NCBI GenBank assembly: GCA_963792205.1 | Contig: CAWBVI010000002.1 | Coordinates: 1,178,001 to 1,242,000 of the forward strand | Length of the DNA: 64,000 bases | Origin: DATDAH01 sp963792205 | Lineage (GTDB): Bacteria; Actinomycetota; Acidimicrobiia; Acidimicrobiales; DATDAH01 | Reading direction: 5' to 3' | Part shown: positions 34,531-42,573 of the stretch, one piece after another | How the letters are laid out: every line of letters starts with the position of its first letter | Position numbering within the stretch: the stretch's first letter is position 1 | Notes under the pieces: model-generated | What the model was told of the DNA's origin: nothing | The model's input: only the letters and a program-made list of their open reading frames with translations | Databases searched by the model: none | Program-made: the position numbers and the translations under genes

Positions 34531-35310
34531 GTGACGTTCGAGTGGACGACCGAGGTGGAGCAGGGTGCGTGGGTCGCCGCCGGGGTCCACGGGTTCGCCC
34601 GGGACGTCGGCTCCGTCATCCCGCACGGGTTCGAGGCCTACGCCCGGATCTTCCACCCCATCGAGCAGGGCCCGGACCGGCGCTGGGCCGACCTGGCGGC
34701 GCGCAACGGGCGCATCGCCCACCCCGAGATGCAGTACCACGCCATCGCCCAGCCGGTGGTCGGCGGAGAGGGCCGGTTCGACGAGCTCAACGACCTGTCG
34801 GTCGGCTCGCTGCCGCGACCCGAGCTCGATGCGCTGGCCCGAGCCGTCGAGCCCCACACGACGACACCGGCGTCCTGCTGGTTCGCGGTCTGGGAGGGTT
34901 TCGGCCACCTCCAGGGGGGAGCCGCGGTGAGCCGCCTCACCCGACGCCGGTGGCCGTTCGGCTGGCGCAGGGGAGCACCCGAGGAACCGGCGCTGGTCCC
35001 CGCCGAGGTCATGGACGGCCCCCGGCTCGAGTTGGTCAGCCGGGCATACCTCCTCCTGCACGGCGGCGTGACCGATGTGGCCGAGGTCGAGGAGCTCCTC
35101 CACGACCAGTCACCGAACCTCTGGTGGCCCGATGACCGGGCGTGGTGCGTGGCCACCGAGATCGACTTCGGCTGGACCTACGTCGGCGGCAGTGAGGCGC
35201 TGATCGACGCCGTGCTCTCGGATCCGGAGCTGGAGGCGTTGCCTGCCCAGCTGACCGACGGCGCCACCTACGACAGCGACCTGCTCAACGCGCCGATCGC
35301 AGACGGCTGA
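34531..35310 (+). CDS. Conserved hypothetical protein
   Basis: A 259-aa soluble protein without signal peptide or membrane helices. It is rich in Trp and acidic residues, with stretches such as SCWFAVWEGFGHL and LWWPDDRAWCVATEIDFGWTYVGG. This resembles uncharacterised actinobacterial proteins but I can give no function. The GTG at 34531 is chosen because CACGAT ends 6 nt upstream; a GTG at 34480 is in frame but overlaps the region before the pseudogene start. Confidence 0.7.
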   Translation: MTFEWTTEVEQGAWVAAGVHGFARDVGSVIPHGFEAYARIFHPIEQGPDRRWADLAARNGRIAHPEMQYHAIAQPVVGGEGRFDELNDLSVGSLPRPELDALARAVEPHTTTPASCWFAVWEGFGHLQGGAAVSRLTRRRWPFGWRRGAPEEPALVPAEVMDGPRLELVSRAYLLLHGGVTDVAEVEELLHDQSPNLWWPDDRAWCVATEIDFGWTYVGGSEALIDAVLSDPELEALPAQLTDGATYDSDLLNAPIADG

Positions 35311-35333
35311 AGAACGAGCCTCCAGCTGATCGT

Positions 35334-38300
35334 TCAGGCCACCGACAGGTCGAACGCGACCGCTTGGCCGTCGATCTCGCCGCTCACGGTGAGGTCGCCG
35401 TCGGCGTCGTGCTCGACCGTGGTGGCCAACACCTGTGCGGCCACATCGGCCTCCCAGGTGCGGAACGCCGAGGCGACGGGCTCGGGCAGGCGCACCGAGA
35501 GCGAGATCCGGTCGGTGACCTCGAGGCCGCGGTCCTTGCGGGCCTGCTGGACGAGGCGGACGAGGTCGCGGGCCATGCCCTCCGCCCGGAGCTCGTCGGT
35601 GAGCTCGGTGTCGAGCTGGACGACCGTGTCGTTGCCAGGAAGGGCGGCCGTGGCGCCGGACTCACCCGCCTCGACGGCGAGCTCGAACTGCCCTGGCTCC
35701 AGGACCTGGCCGCCGACGGCCACCGTCCCGTCGTCGTTGACCGTCCAGTCCCCGGAGCGGGCGGCCTTCATGACGTCCTGGACCGCGCCGCCCAACAGAG
35801 GGCCGAGCACCTTGCCGTCGGGCCGGAGCCGGAACGCGGCGAGGGCGGACGGATCGTCGCCGAGCACGACCTCCTTCACGTTGACCTCTTCGGCGACGAG
35901 ATCGAGGAAGGGCTCCAGCGCCGCGGCCGAGGGCCCGGCCACGGTGAGCCGGGGGAGGGGCTGGCGCACCCGCAGGCGGTGCGCGTCCCGGAGGGACAGC
36001 GCCGTCGACGCGACCTGGCGCACCCGGTCCATGGCGGCGACCAGCTCCGGGTCGGCCGGGAAGGCGGCAGCGGACGGCCAGTCGTCGAGGTGGACGCTGT
36101 CGCCGCCGACCAGACCCCGGTGGATCTCGTCGGTCACCAACGGCAGCAGCGGTGCCGCCACCTGGCACAGCGTCACCAGAACGGTGAACAGGGTGTCGTA
36201 GGCGTCGGCCTTGTCGGCGTCGTTGTCGGACCCCGCGGCGGCCCAGAAGCGGTCACGGCTGCGGCGGATGTACCAGTTGTTCAGGACCTCGCCGAAGGCC
36301 TGGACCTCGGCGCAGGCGCCGGCGATGTCGTACGCGTCCATCCGCTGGGTGACCGAGGCCACGAGGTCGTGGGCCTTGGCCAGCAGGTAGCGGTCGAGGG
36401 TCTCGGTCGAGTCCGTGCGGAACGCCGCCCGGTGGCCGTCGACGTTCGCGTACAGGGTGAAGAAGTGGTACGCGCTCCACAGCGGCTGCAGCACCGTGCG
36501 CACGACCTCGCCGATCTTGGCCCCCTCGGGATCGATCTCGAGGTCGAGCCCGCGCAGGATGGGTGACGACATGAAGTACCAGCGCAGGGCGTCGGACCCG
36601 TGGGTGTCGAAGACCTCGTCGGGCTCGGGGTAGTTGCGCAGCCGCTTGGAGATCTTGCGCCCACCCTCGGCCAGGAGGATCCCGTGGCAGATCACGTTCT
36701 CGAACGGGTGGCTGTCGAACAGGGCCGTGGCCAGCACGTGCAGCGTGTAGAACCAGCCCCGGGTCTGGGCGGTGTACTCGACGATGAAGTCGGCGGGGAA
36801 GTGCTCCTCGAACCACTCCCGGTTCTCGAACGGGTAGTGGACCTGGGCGTAGGGCATCGAGCCCGAGTCGAACCAGCAGTCCAGGACCTCGGGCACCCGC
36901 CGCATCATCGACTTCCCGGTCGGGTCGTCGGGGTTGGGCCGGACCAGTTCGTCGACCGTCGGCCGGTGCAGGTCGTCGGGGCGCACGCCGAAGTCGGCCT
37001 CGATCTCGTCCAGGCTCCCGTACGCGTCCATGCGGGGGTACGCGGGATCGTCGGAGACCCACACGGGGATGGGTGAGCCCCAGAAGCGGTTCCGGCTGAT
37101 CGACCAGTCCCGCGCCCCCTCGAGCCAGCGGCCGAACTGGCCGTCGCGGACGTGCTCCGGGATCCAGTTGATGGCCTGGTTGTTGGCCACGAGCCGGTCC
37201 TTGAAGGCGGTGACCTCGACGAACCAGGAGTCGACCGCCTTGTAGATGATCGGCGTGTCGGTCCGCCAGCAGTGCGGGTAGTTGTGCTCGTAGCTGTCGT
37301 GGCGGACGACCATCCCGCGGTCCTTCAGCGCCTTGATGATCTCGGGGTTGGCGTCGAAGACGTTCTGACCCTCCCAGTCGGTCACCTCGGCGGTGAACCG
37401 CCCGGCGTCGTCCACGGGCACCACCAGCTCGATGCCGGCCGCCTCGGAGAGCCGCTGGTCCTCCTCGCCGAAGCCCGGGGCGAGGTGGACGGTGCCGGTC
37501 CCCTCCTCGACGTCGACGTAGTCGCCCACCAGCACCCGGAAGCTGTCGGCGTGGTCGGCGAAGTAGGGGAACAGCGGCTCGTAGTGCCGCTCGGCCAGCT
37601 CGGCCCCGGTGAGCGTGGCGACCCGCTCGAACCCACCGACCTGCGCCTCGTACTTGTCCAGGGTGGCCTCGCCCAGGAGGTAGTGCCGGTCGGTGCCGGG
37701 CTCGCGCAGCAGCGCGTAGGGGATGTCGGCGCCGACCGCGAGGGCCAGGTTCGAGGGAAGCGTCCACGGTGTCGTCGTCCAGGCCAGCATCGAGATCGGC
37801 CCGGGGTCGCCCTCGACCGGCAGGAGGCGGAAGGCGACCGTGAGGGCCGGGTCCTGGCGGGGCCGGGTGGCGTCGTCCAGGCGGATCTCGAAGTTGGAGA
37901 GCGGGGTCTCGGCGCCCCACGAGTACGGCATGACCCGGTACGCCTTGTAGACGAGGCCCTTGTCCCACAGCTGCTTGAAGGCCCAGATGACGCTCTCCAT
38001 GTAGGAGACGTCCATCGTCTTGTAGTCGTCCTCGAAGTCGACCCAACGGGCCGTACGGGTGACGTACTGCTGCCACTCCCGCGTGTACTGCTGGACCGAC
38101 GCCCGGCAATGGGCGTTGAAGCGGTCGATGCCGTAGTCCTGGATCTGGCGGCGGCCGGACACGCCCAGCTGGCGCTCGGCCTCGATCTCGGCGGGCAGGC
38201 CGTGGCAGTCCCAGCCGAAGCGGCGCTCGACCTTGTGGCCTCGCATCGTCTGGTAGCGGGGGACGACGTCCTTGACGTAGCCGGTGAGGAAGTGCCCGTA

Positions 38301-38492
38301 GTGGGGGAGGCCGTTGGCGAACGGCGGACCGTCGTAGAAGACGTACTCGTCGTCGTCCGGACGTTGCTCCACCGAGCGCTCGAAGGTCCGGTCCGCGGCC
38401 CAACGCTCGAGCACGCCCCGCTCGATGGCGGGGAAGTCGGCGTTCGGGGACACCTCCGGATACGGCCCGGATGGCCCGGCGTTGTCGGTCAC
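35334..38492 (-). CDS. ileS: Isoleucyl-tRNA synthetase, eukaryote-like type 2
   Basis: Charges tRNA(Ile), 1052 aa. The HIGH-type motif is YGHF in FANGLPHYGHFLTGYVKD (about residue 65) and the KMSKS loop reads KISKRLRNYPEP near residue 613. That loop and the length place it in the type 2 group, usually less sensitive to mupirocin. The editing domain lies between (TTPWTLPSN). The GTG at 38492 begins MTDNAG. It follows the DksA-like gene by 54 nt on the same strand. No T-box structure fits in that short gap. Confidence 0.96.
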   Translation of the reverse strand: MTDNAGPSGPYPEVSPNADFPAIERGVLERWAADRTFERSVEQRPDDDEYVFYDGPPFANGLPHYGHFLTGYVKDVVPRYQTMRGHKVERRFGWDCHGLPAEIEAERQLGVSGRRQIQDYGIDRFNAHCRASVQQYTREWQQYVTRTARWVDFEDDYKTMDVSYMESVIWAFKQLWDKGLVYKAYRVMPYSWGAETPLSNFEIRLDDATRPRQDPALTVAFRLLPVEGDPGPISMLAWTTTPWTLPSNLALAVGADIPYALLREPGTDRHYLLGEATLDKYEAQVGGFERVATLTGAELAERHYEPLFPYFADHADSFRVLVGDYVDVEEGTGTVHLAPGFGEEDQRLSEAAGIELVVPVDDAGRFTAEVTDWEGQNVFDANPEIIKALKDRGMVVRHDSYEHNYPHCWRTDTPIIYKAVDSWFVEVTAFKDRLVANNQAINWIPEHVRDGQFGRWLEGARDWSISRNRFWGSPIPVWVSDDPAYPRMDAYGSLDEIEADFGVRPDDLHRPTVDELVRPNPDDPTGKSMMRRVPEVLDCWFDSGSMPYAQVHYPFENREWFEEHFPADFIVEYTAQTRGWFYTLHVLATALFDSHPFENVICHGILLAEGGRKISKRLRNYPEPDEVFDTHGSDALRWYFMSSPILRGLDLEIDPEGAKIGEVVRTVLQPLWSAYHFFTLYANVDGHRAAFRTDSTETLDRYLLAKAHDLVASVTQRMDAYDIAGACAEVQAFGEVLNNWYIRRSRDRFWAAAGSDNDADKADAYDTLFTVLVTLCQVAAPLLPLVTDEIHRGLVGGDSVHLDDWPSAAAFPADPELVAAMDRVRQVASTALSLRDAHRLRVRQPLPRLTVAGPSAAALEPFLDLVAEEVNVKEVVLGDDPSALAAFRLRPDGKVLGPLLGGAVQDVMKAARSGDWTVNDDGTVAVGGQVLEPGQFELAVEAGESGATAALPGNDTVVQLDTELTDELRAEGMARDLVRLVQQARKDRGLEVTDRISLSVRLPEPVASAFRTWEADVAAQVLATTVEHDADGDLTVSGEIDGQAVAFDLSVA

Positions 38493-38539
38493 TCGCGGCT
38501 GCCTCGCTGGCTCGGGGGGAGCCTCAGCCTAGAGGTGGC

Positions 38540-38558
38540 CTCGGCATCAACTGCCGAG
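38540..38558 (-). terminator. Hairpin overlapping the stop of the DksA-like gene
   Basis: CTCGGCA (7 bp), 5-nt loop and TGCCGAG form a perfect stem that includes the stop codon of the DksA-like gene. There is no U-run, so it may only attenuate transcription into ileS. Confidence 0.4.
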
Positions 38559-39140
38559 TTTGGCGACCTTGAACTCGACGCGCTCGGCCGCCCACGGGAT
38601 GGCCTCGAGGCGGGCCTTGGGGATGGGGTCGCCCGAGTGGATGCAGATGCCGTACACGCCCTGGTTCCAGCGCTCCAGCGCCTCGTCGATCTGGCGCACG
38701 GCGTCGCGGGCCTGCGCGGACAGCGTCAGGTCGCGCTCGCGCTCGACGGCGATGGTGTCGCCCTCGCCGGACTCCTCGTCGAACTGCACGTCACCCGGCT
38801 CGCGGTCGGCGGCCAGCTGGTCGGCTTCCTGCTGGAGCGTCTCGGCCTGGTTGAGGTACCGGGCCCGCTCTTCGAGCAGGGCCTCGTGCTGCTTGGCCAG
38901 GAAGGCGGGGGTGAACGGTGACTTCTTGCGAGCGGCAGGCTTCTTCGCCGGCGCCTTCTTGGCCGCCGGCTTCTTGGCGGCGGCACTCGCGGTGGCCTTG
39001 GCCGCCGGCTTCTTGGCCGCGTTGCGGCTCGCAGCCGGCTTCGTGGCCGTGGCGTTCGCCCGGGCCGCGGGCTTCCTCGCGGCGGGCTTGCGCGCCGTGC
39101 TCGTGCGGGCCGTCGTCGTCTTCTTCTGCGTGGCCGCCAT
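38547..39140 (-). CDS. DksA/TraR-like protein with histone H1-like tail, zinc site lost
   Basis: A 197-aa protein. Residues about 5-80 are a Lys/Ala/Pro/Thr tail of repeated AAKKPAAK-type units like histone H1 or mycobacterial HupB tails. The C-terminal part is DksA/TraR-like: a coiled coil (LAKQHEALLEERARYL), then YGICIHSGDPIPKARLEA. Only one of the four zinc-binding cysteines remains. DksA relatives act in the secondary channel of RNA polymerase; the tail suggests DNA binding as well. A GGGGGA-type ribosome site precedes the ATG at 39140. Confidence 0.85.
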   Translation of the reverse strand: MAATQKKTTTARTSTARKPAARKPAARANATATKPAASRNAAKKPAAKATASAAAKKPAAKKAPAKKPAARKKSPFTPAFLAKQHEALLEERARYLNQAETLQQEADQLAADREPGDVQFDEESGEGDTIAVERERDLTLSAQARDAVRQIDEALERWNQGVYGICIHSGDPIPKARLEAIPWAAERVEFKVAKLGS

Positions 39141-39255
39141 GTCAACCGTCCCCCTGGTTGGAAGGTCGGGTGAGGGTAGAGGCGCGGACCCGCGACAGCA
39201 ACCACGGTCCTCAACCACCCCGATCGGGTCAGGGGCCGGCAGTAGTCTTCGGGCC

Positions 39256-39750
39256 GTGTCTCGGGCCCTGGTGCTGAACGCGAGCTACGAGCCGCTCTCG
39301 GTCGTCTCCGACCGGCGCGCCGCGGTGCTGGTGCTCACCGAGAAGGCCGATGTCGTGGCCGACACGGGCGAGGTGCTGCACTCGGCCGACCTCGCGGTGG
39401 TGCTTCCCTCCGTCGTCCGCCTCCGCTACTTCGTGCGGGTCCCCTACGAGCGGCGCGCCTCGCTCAACCGCCGCGCCGTCTTCGCCCGGGACGACCACTC
39501 CTGCCAGTACTGCGGCCGGCCCGCCGACAGCCTCGACCACATCGTGCCCCGCAGCCGCGGGGGCCAGCACGTCTGGGAGAACGTGGTCGCCGCCTGCCGC
39601 CCGTGCAACGTCGCCAAGCGCGACCGACTCCTCGAGGACTCGGGCCTGCGCCTGCGCCGGCCCCCTCGGGCCCCCCGCCGCCTGAGCTGGCTGCTGGTGG
39701 CCGTGGGCTCGATCCCCGAGCCCTGGATGCCCTACGTCGACGCCGCCTGA
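39256..39750 (+). CDS. HNH endonuclease, conserved actinobacterial type
   Basis: A 164-aa protein. N-terminal half ALVLNASYEPLSVVS is typical of a widespread single-copy actinobacterial HNH family. The nuclease domain has CQYCG, DHIVPRSRGG and CRPCN, giving paired zinc knuckles and the catalytic His. Biological role unknown; the conserved context suggests a housekeeping function rather than a mobile nuclease. The GTG at 39256 has TAGTCT ending 7 nt upstream. Confidence 0.9.
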   Translation: MSRALVLNASYEPLSVVSDRRAAVLVLTEKADVVADTGEVLHSADLAVVLPSVVRLRYFVRVPYERRASLNRRAVFARDDHSCQYCGRPADSLDHIVPRSRGGQHVWENVVAACRPCNVAKRDRLLEDSGLRLRRPPRAPRRLSWLLVAVGSIPEPWMPYVDAA

Positions 39751-39814
39751 GACCCTCCGCGGCGCGGCCGGCGAGCTCCACGCCCGGTCGCTCCCGGACC
39801 CCGTCGTCCTGGGC

Positions 39815-40393
39815 GTGACCGTCCTCGTCCCCGAGGCGCCGGCGGTCGTCTTGGGCAGCACCCAGGACGAGACCCGCGTCGATCACGGACAAGCCGACCG
39901 CCACGGCCTGGCGGTGGTCCGCCGCCGCTCGGGGGGCGGCGCCGTGCTGGTGGCCGCGGGCGACCCGCTCTGGGTCGACGTCGACCTCCCGGCCGACGAC
40001 CCCCGCTGGGAGGACGACGTCGCCCGCTCGTTCCTCTGGCTGGGTGCGGCGTGGGCGGCGGTCCTGGGTGAAGCGGGCCTCGACGCCGAGGTCCACCCCG
40101 GCCCGTTCGAGCCGGGCCCCTGGGGCCGGACCGTCTGCTACGCCGGGCGGGGCCCGGGGGAGGTCTTCGTCGACGGCCGCAAGGTGGTCGGGCTGGCGCA
40201 GCGCCGGACCCGCACGGGCGCCCGCTTCCAGTGCGCGGTGCCCCGACGCTGGGATCCCGGGCCCCTGGTCGACGTGGTGGTGGCGCCGGCGGAGCGGGAC
40301 CGGGCCCGGGACGAGCTGGCCCGGGCCGCACTCGGGGTCGACGCCGAGCCCGAGGCCTTGGTCGCGGCCCTGGCCGCCCGGGTGGCCCGGTAA
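39815..40393 (+). CDS. Lipoate/biotin ligase-like protein
   Basis: At least 192 aa with the fold of LplA/LipB/BirA. Family blocks: APAVVLGSTQ, VVRRRSGGGAVLVAAGD (the RRxSGGGAV lipoate-binding loop) and GRKVVGLAQRRTR. The first possible NTG start is the GTG at 39815, yet the codons before it in frame (GAAGELHARSLPDP) look like the family N-terminus. No NTG codon lies there before a stop inside the HNH gene. So the true start may be noncanonical, or the N-terminus is lost. Substrate unknown. Confidence 0.75.
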   Translation: MTVLVPEAPAVVLGSTQDETRVDHGQADRHGLAVVRRRSGGGAVLVAAGDPLWVDVDLPADDPRWEDDVARSFLWLGAAWAAVLGEAGLDAEVHPGPFEPGPWGRTVCYAGRGPGEVFVDGRKVVGLAQRRTRTGARFQCAVPRRWDPGPLVDVVVAPAERDRARDELARAALGVDAEPEALVAALAARVAR

Positions 40394-40403
40394 CGGAGTG
40401 ATG

Positions 40404-40439
40404 GTGGACACGGGGTGGTGAACCGTGGAACGATGGTGG
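40404..40439 (+). promoter_or_regulatory. MraZ operator: four GTGG boxes at about 10.5-bp spacing
   Basis: GTGG begins at 40404, 40415, 40425 and 40436, so the boxes lie on one face of the helix. MraZ binds direct repeats of TGGGN/GTGG-type pentamers at 10-bp spacing upstream of its own gene, and this array lies 24 bp above the mraZ promoter. Confidence 0.82.
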
Positions 40440-40462
40440 AGTGAATTCGGAGGGGAAAAGGA

Positions 40463-40491
40463 TTGACTTCGGAGTTGTAGTGGCCGATAGT
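40463..40491 (+). promoter_or_regulatory. dcw operon promoter (TTGACT-17-GATAGT)
   Basis: TTGACT (40463-40468), a 17-bp spacer and GATAGT (40486-40491) form a good housekeeping promoter. The start would be near 40498, giving a leader of about 70 nt. The leader begins with a hairpin GGGGC-AGC-GCCCC (40492-40504). This is one of few promoters here with a long leader. Confidence 0.8.
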
Positions 40492-40568
40492 GGGGCAGCG
40501 CCCCTGAGCGGGGGGTCGGCGTCGGAGGACGTCATGTCGGAACCCACCACCACCCGGAGCAACGACCG

Positions 40569-41009
40569 GTGTTCGTCGGCAACTCGAAGCGCAAGCTCGA
40601 TGACAAGGGACGGATCGTCCTGTCCGCCGCGCTCCGCGACGAGCTGCACGGTCCTGGCTACATCGCCCTCGCCGACGGCTGCCTCGCGATCTGGACCGAC
40701 GAGGGTTACCGGGAGTTCACCGACGAGCTGCGCCGGCGGGTCCGCGAGGGCGGCGAGCCGACCGTCAAGCCCGTGGTCCTCCGCAAGCTGGCGGCGAGCA
40801 CGGATCGCATCCGCGCCGACAGCCAAGGTCGCGTCACCCTTCCCGCGCCACTCCTCGACAAGGCAGGCATCGGCTCCGGTGCCGGCACTGAGGTCGTCGT
40901 GAACGGCGCTCTGGACCGCATCGAGATCTGGGCCCCCGAGTTGTGGGACCAGCTGTCCGACGAGGGCAACGAGGCCCTCGAGGACGCCATGCGCGAGGGG
41001 GGACTCTGA
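40569..41009 (+). CDS. mraZ: Transcriptional regulator MraZ
   Basis: A 146-aa DNA-binding protein that represses the division/cell-wall operon. Two AbrB-like half-domains are visible: MFVGNSKRKLDDKGRI-type start with D-K-G-R and RADSQGRVTLPAPL in the second. The protein forms a ring that contacts several boxes, matching the four GTGG repeats 130 bp upstream. The GTG at 40569 gives the family's usual first residues. First gene of the dcw cluster. Confidence 0.96.
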   Translation: MFVGNSKRKLDDKGRIVLSAALRDELHGPGYIALADGCLAIWTDEGYREFTDELRRRVREGGEPTVKPVVLRKLAASTDRIRADSQGRVTLPAPLLDKAGIGSGAGTEVVVNGALDRIEIWAPELWDQLSDEGNEALEDAMREGGL

Positions 41010-41200
41010 TGTCGCCCTGCACCGCACCCCGGGCAACGTTGCCCGCGACCCGCTCACGTCCGCTGATCCGCTGCCTCCCGGCTGGTGGGACGGAAGATCC
41101 CTACTCCGCCCGCTTCCCCAGCAGCCCGAACGGGAACCCCTCCCGTCAGGCACCTGCCGGCCGGGGGGCAGCCGATCAGCGGACGGAGCGCGGTCGGTGA
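41009..41200 (+). CDS. Possible bridging ORF between mraZ and rsmH
   Basis: A 63-codon frame that begins with an ATG overlapping the mraZ stop and ends with a TGA overlapping the rsmH GTG. The product is Pro/Arg/Ser-rich low-complexity sequence with no family. It runs through a strong RNA helix (41057-41185), which more likely explains the conservation of length. If translated it would couple mraZ and rsmH and open the helix. Doubtful as a protein. Confidence 0.25.
   Translation: MSPCTAPRATLPATRSRPLIRCLPAGGTEDPYSARFPSSPNGNPSRQAPAGRGAADQRTERGR
41057..41185 (+). ncRNA. Structured RNA upstream of rsmH (mraW motif candidate)
   Basis: Bases 41057-41089 can pair with 41153-41185 as a helix of 33 positions with one mismatch (41069/41173) and four G-U pairs. 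Inside lies a second perfect hairpin, ACGGGA-5 nt-TCCCGT (41130-41146). The 3' arm ends in the GGAG (41185-41188) that would be the rsmH ribosome site 8 nt before its GTG, so the fold could control rsmH translation. The mraW RNA motif is known from just this place in actinobacteria; I cannot test the match to its consensus here. Confidence 0.65.
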
Positions 41201-42156
41201 CCGGCTCCGCGCCGCTCGACCCCGTCCACGACCCGGTGCTGGTCGACCGCGTGGTCGACCTGTTCTCTGCCGTCCCGGCGGGGGTCCACGTGGACTGCAC
41301 GTTGGGTGACGGGGGCCACGCGGCCGCCGTCCTCGAGGCCAACCCCGACCTCGACCTGGTCGGCATCGACCGCGATCCCGATGCCATCGCCGCCTCCTCC
41401 CACCGCCTGTCGGCCTTCGGCGACCGGGTGACGGTGCGCCAGGCCCGCTTCGACCAGCTGGCGGAGGTGGTCGGCGAGCTCGGGGTCACCGAGGTCAGCG
41501 GGGTCCTCTTCGACCTCGGCGTGAGCTCCCGGCAGGTGAACGAGGCCCATCGGGGGTTCAGCTACCGCAACGACGGCCCCCTCGACATGCGCATGGGGCC
41601 CGACACCGACGTGACCGCCGAGCACCTCGTCAACACCTGGCCCGAGGCCGAGCTCTCCCGCCTGCTGTTCCGGCTCGGCGACGAGCCCCGGGCCCGGGCC
41701 ATCGCCCGGGCCGTGGTCGCCGCCCGGCCTCTCCACACCACCGACGAGCTGGCGCGGGTGATCAGCGAGGCCGTCCCGGCCGCCGTCCGCCGCAAGGGCC
41801 ACCCGGCCCGCAAGACGTTCCAGGCGTTGCGCATCGAGGTCAACGACGAGCTCGAGCAGCTCCCGTACGCGCTGCAGCAGGCGTTGGACCTCCTGGTGGC
41901 CCACGGGCGGGCCGCCGCCATCGCGTACCACTCGGGCGAGGACCGGATCGTGAAGTCGACCTTCCGTGAGGCCGCGACCGGCGGGTGCACCTGCCCGACC
42001 GGTGGACCCTGCGTGTGCGGAGCCGAGCCGAAGGTCGTCCTGCTCAAACGGGGCGCATGGAAGCCAAGTGAGGACGAGATCGCGGCCAACCCCCGCGCTC
42101 GCAGTGCCCGGCTGCGGGCCGTGGAGAAGCTGCCCCCTTCGGAGGTGACGTCGTGA
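41197..42156 (+). CDS. rsmH: 16S rRNA m4C1402 methyltransferase
   Basis: SAM-dependent methyltransferase (MraW) for C1402 of 16S rRNA, 319 aa. Motifs: HDPVLVDRVVD start, DCTLGDGGHAAAVLEA for SAM binding, FDLGVSSRQ, and the FQALRIEVNDEL block. Near the C-terminus are four cysteines (CTCPTGGPCVC) that may bind zinc. The GTG at 41197 follows the folded RNA; the stop overlaps ftsL by 4 bp. Confidence 0.96.
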   Translation: MTGSAPLDPVHDPVLVDRVVDLFSAVPAGVHVDCTLGDGGHAAAVLEANPDLDLVGIDRDPDAIAASSHRLSAFGDRVTVRQARFDQLAEVVGELGVTEVSGVLFDLGVSSRQVNEAHRGFSYRNDGPLDMRMGPDTDVTAEHLVNTWPEAELSRLLFRLGDEPRARAIARAVVAARPLHTTDELARVISEAVPAAVRRKGHPARKTFQALRIEVNDELEQLPYALQQALDLLVAHGRAAAIAYHSGEDRIVKSTFREAATGGCTCPTGGPCVCGAEPKVVLLKRGAWKPSEDEIAANPRARSARLRAVEKLPPSEVTS

Positions 42157-42569
42157 GCCCGACCGTCGCGACCTCGCCGGCCCGCGCCCCGAGCCGGCCC
42201 CGTCATCGGCCAACGGCCACCCCCCCGCGGCGTCACCTCCGCCCAGTCCCCGAGCAGCCGGTTCGCGCCCCTCGCGGCCGCCGCCGGCTGCGACCGCAGG
42301 TGGCGCTGACCATCGCGGTGGGCGTCTTCTTCCTGATCCTGTTCGGCGTCGCCCTCCTCCAGACGGCCCTGGTCCAGGGCCAGCTCCGCCTCGACGGCCT
42401 GCAGGCGGACGTGGCCGAGCGCCAGACCGAGGCCCAGCGGCTGCGCAACCTCGTGGCCGAGGGCGGCGCGCCGGACAACATCCGGCGCCTGGCGACCGAG
42501 ATGGGCATGGGCCCGAAGGCGCAGAACTTCCTGGTGTCGGACCGCGAGCCGGAGCCGACCTCCCCCTGA
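42153..42569 (+). CDS. ftsL: Cell-division protein FtsL
   Basis: A 138-aa bitopic membrane protein: basic, Pro-rich cytoplasmic tail (1-49), one transmembrane helix (about 50-72) and a short extracellular coiled coil (LQADVAERQTEAQRLRNLV). Identified by topology and place between rsmH and ftsI; FtsL sequences are poorly conserved. It should form the FtsQLB complex with FtsQ and activate FtsWI. GTG overlaps the rsmH stop. Confidence 0.87.
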   Translation: MSPTVATSPARAPSRPRHRPTATPPRRHLRPVPEQPVRAPRGRRRLRPQVALTIAVGVFFLILFGVALLQTALVQGQLRLDGLQADVAERQTEAQRLRNLVAEGGAPDNIRRLATEMGMGPKAQNFLVSDREPEPTSP

Positions 42570-42573
42570 GCCC

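Noticed and set aside
35300..35345. Inverted repeat between the ends of the hypothetical gene and ileS (AACGA / TCGTT)
   Set aside because: The stem is short and bulged with a 12-nt loop; too weak to call a terminator.
38493..38546. T-box leader for ileS
   Set aside because: Only 54 nt separate ileS from the gene before it, and no T-box core was found there.
39256..39750. Mobile or homing endonuclease
   Set aside because: It has an intact frame, a promoter and a sequence type found as single-copy gene in many actinobacteria; no intein, intron or repeat surrounds it.
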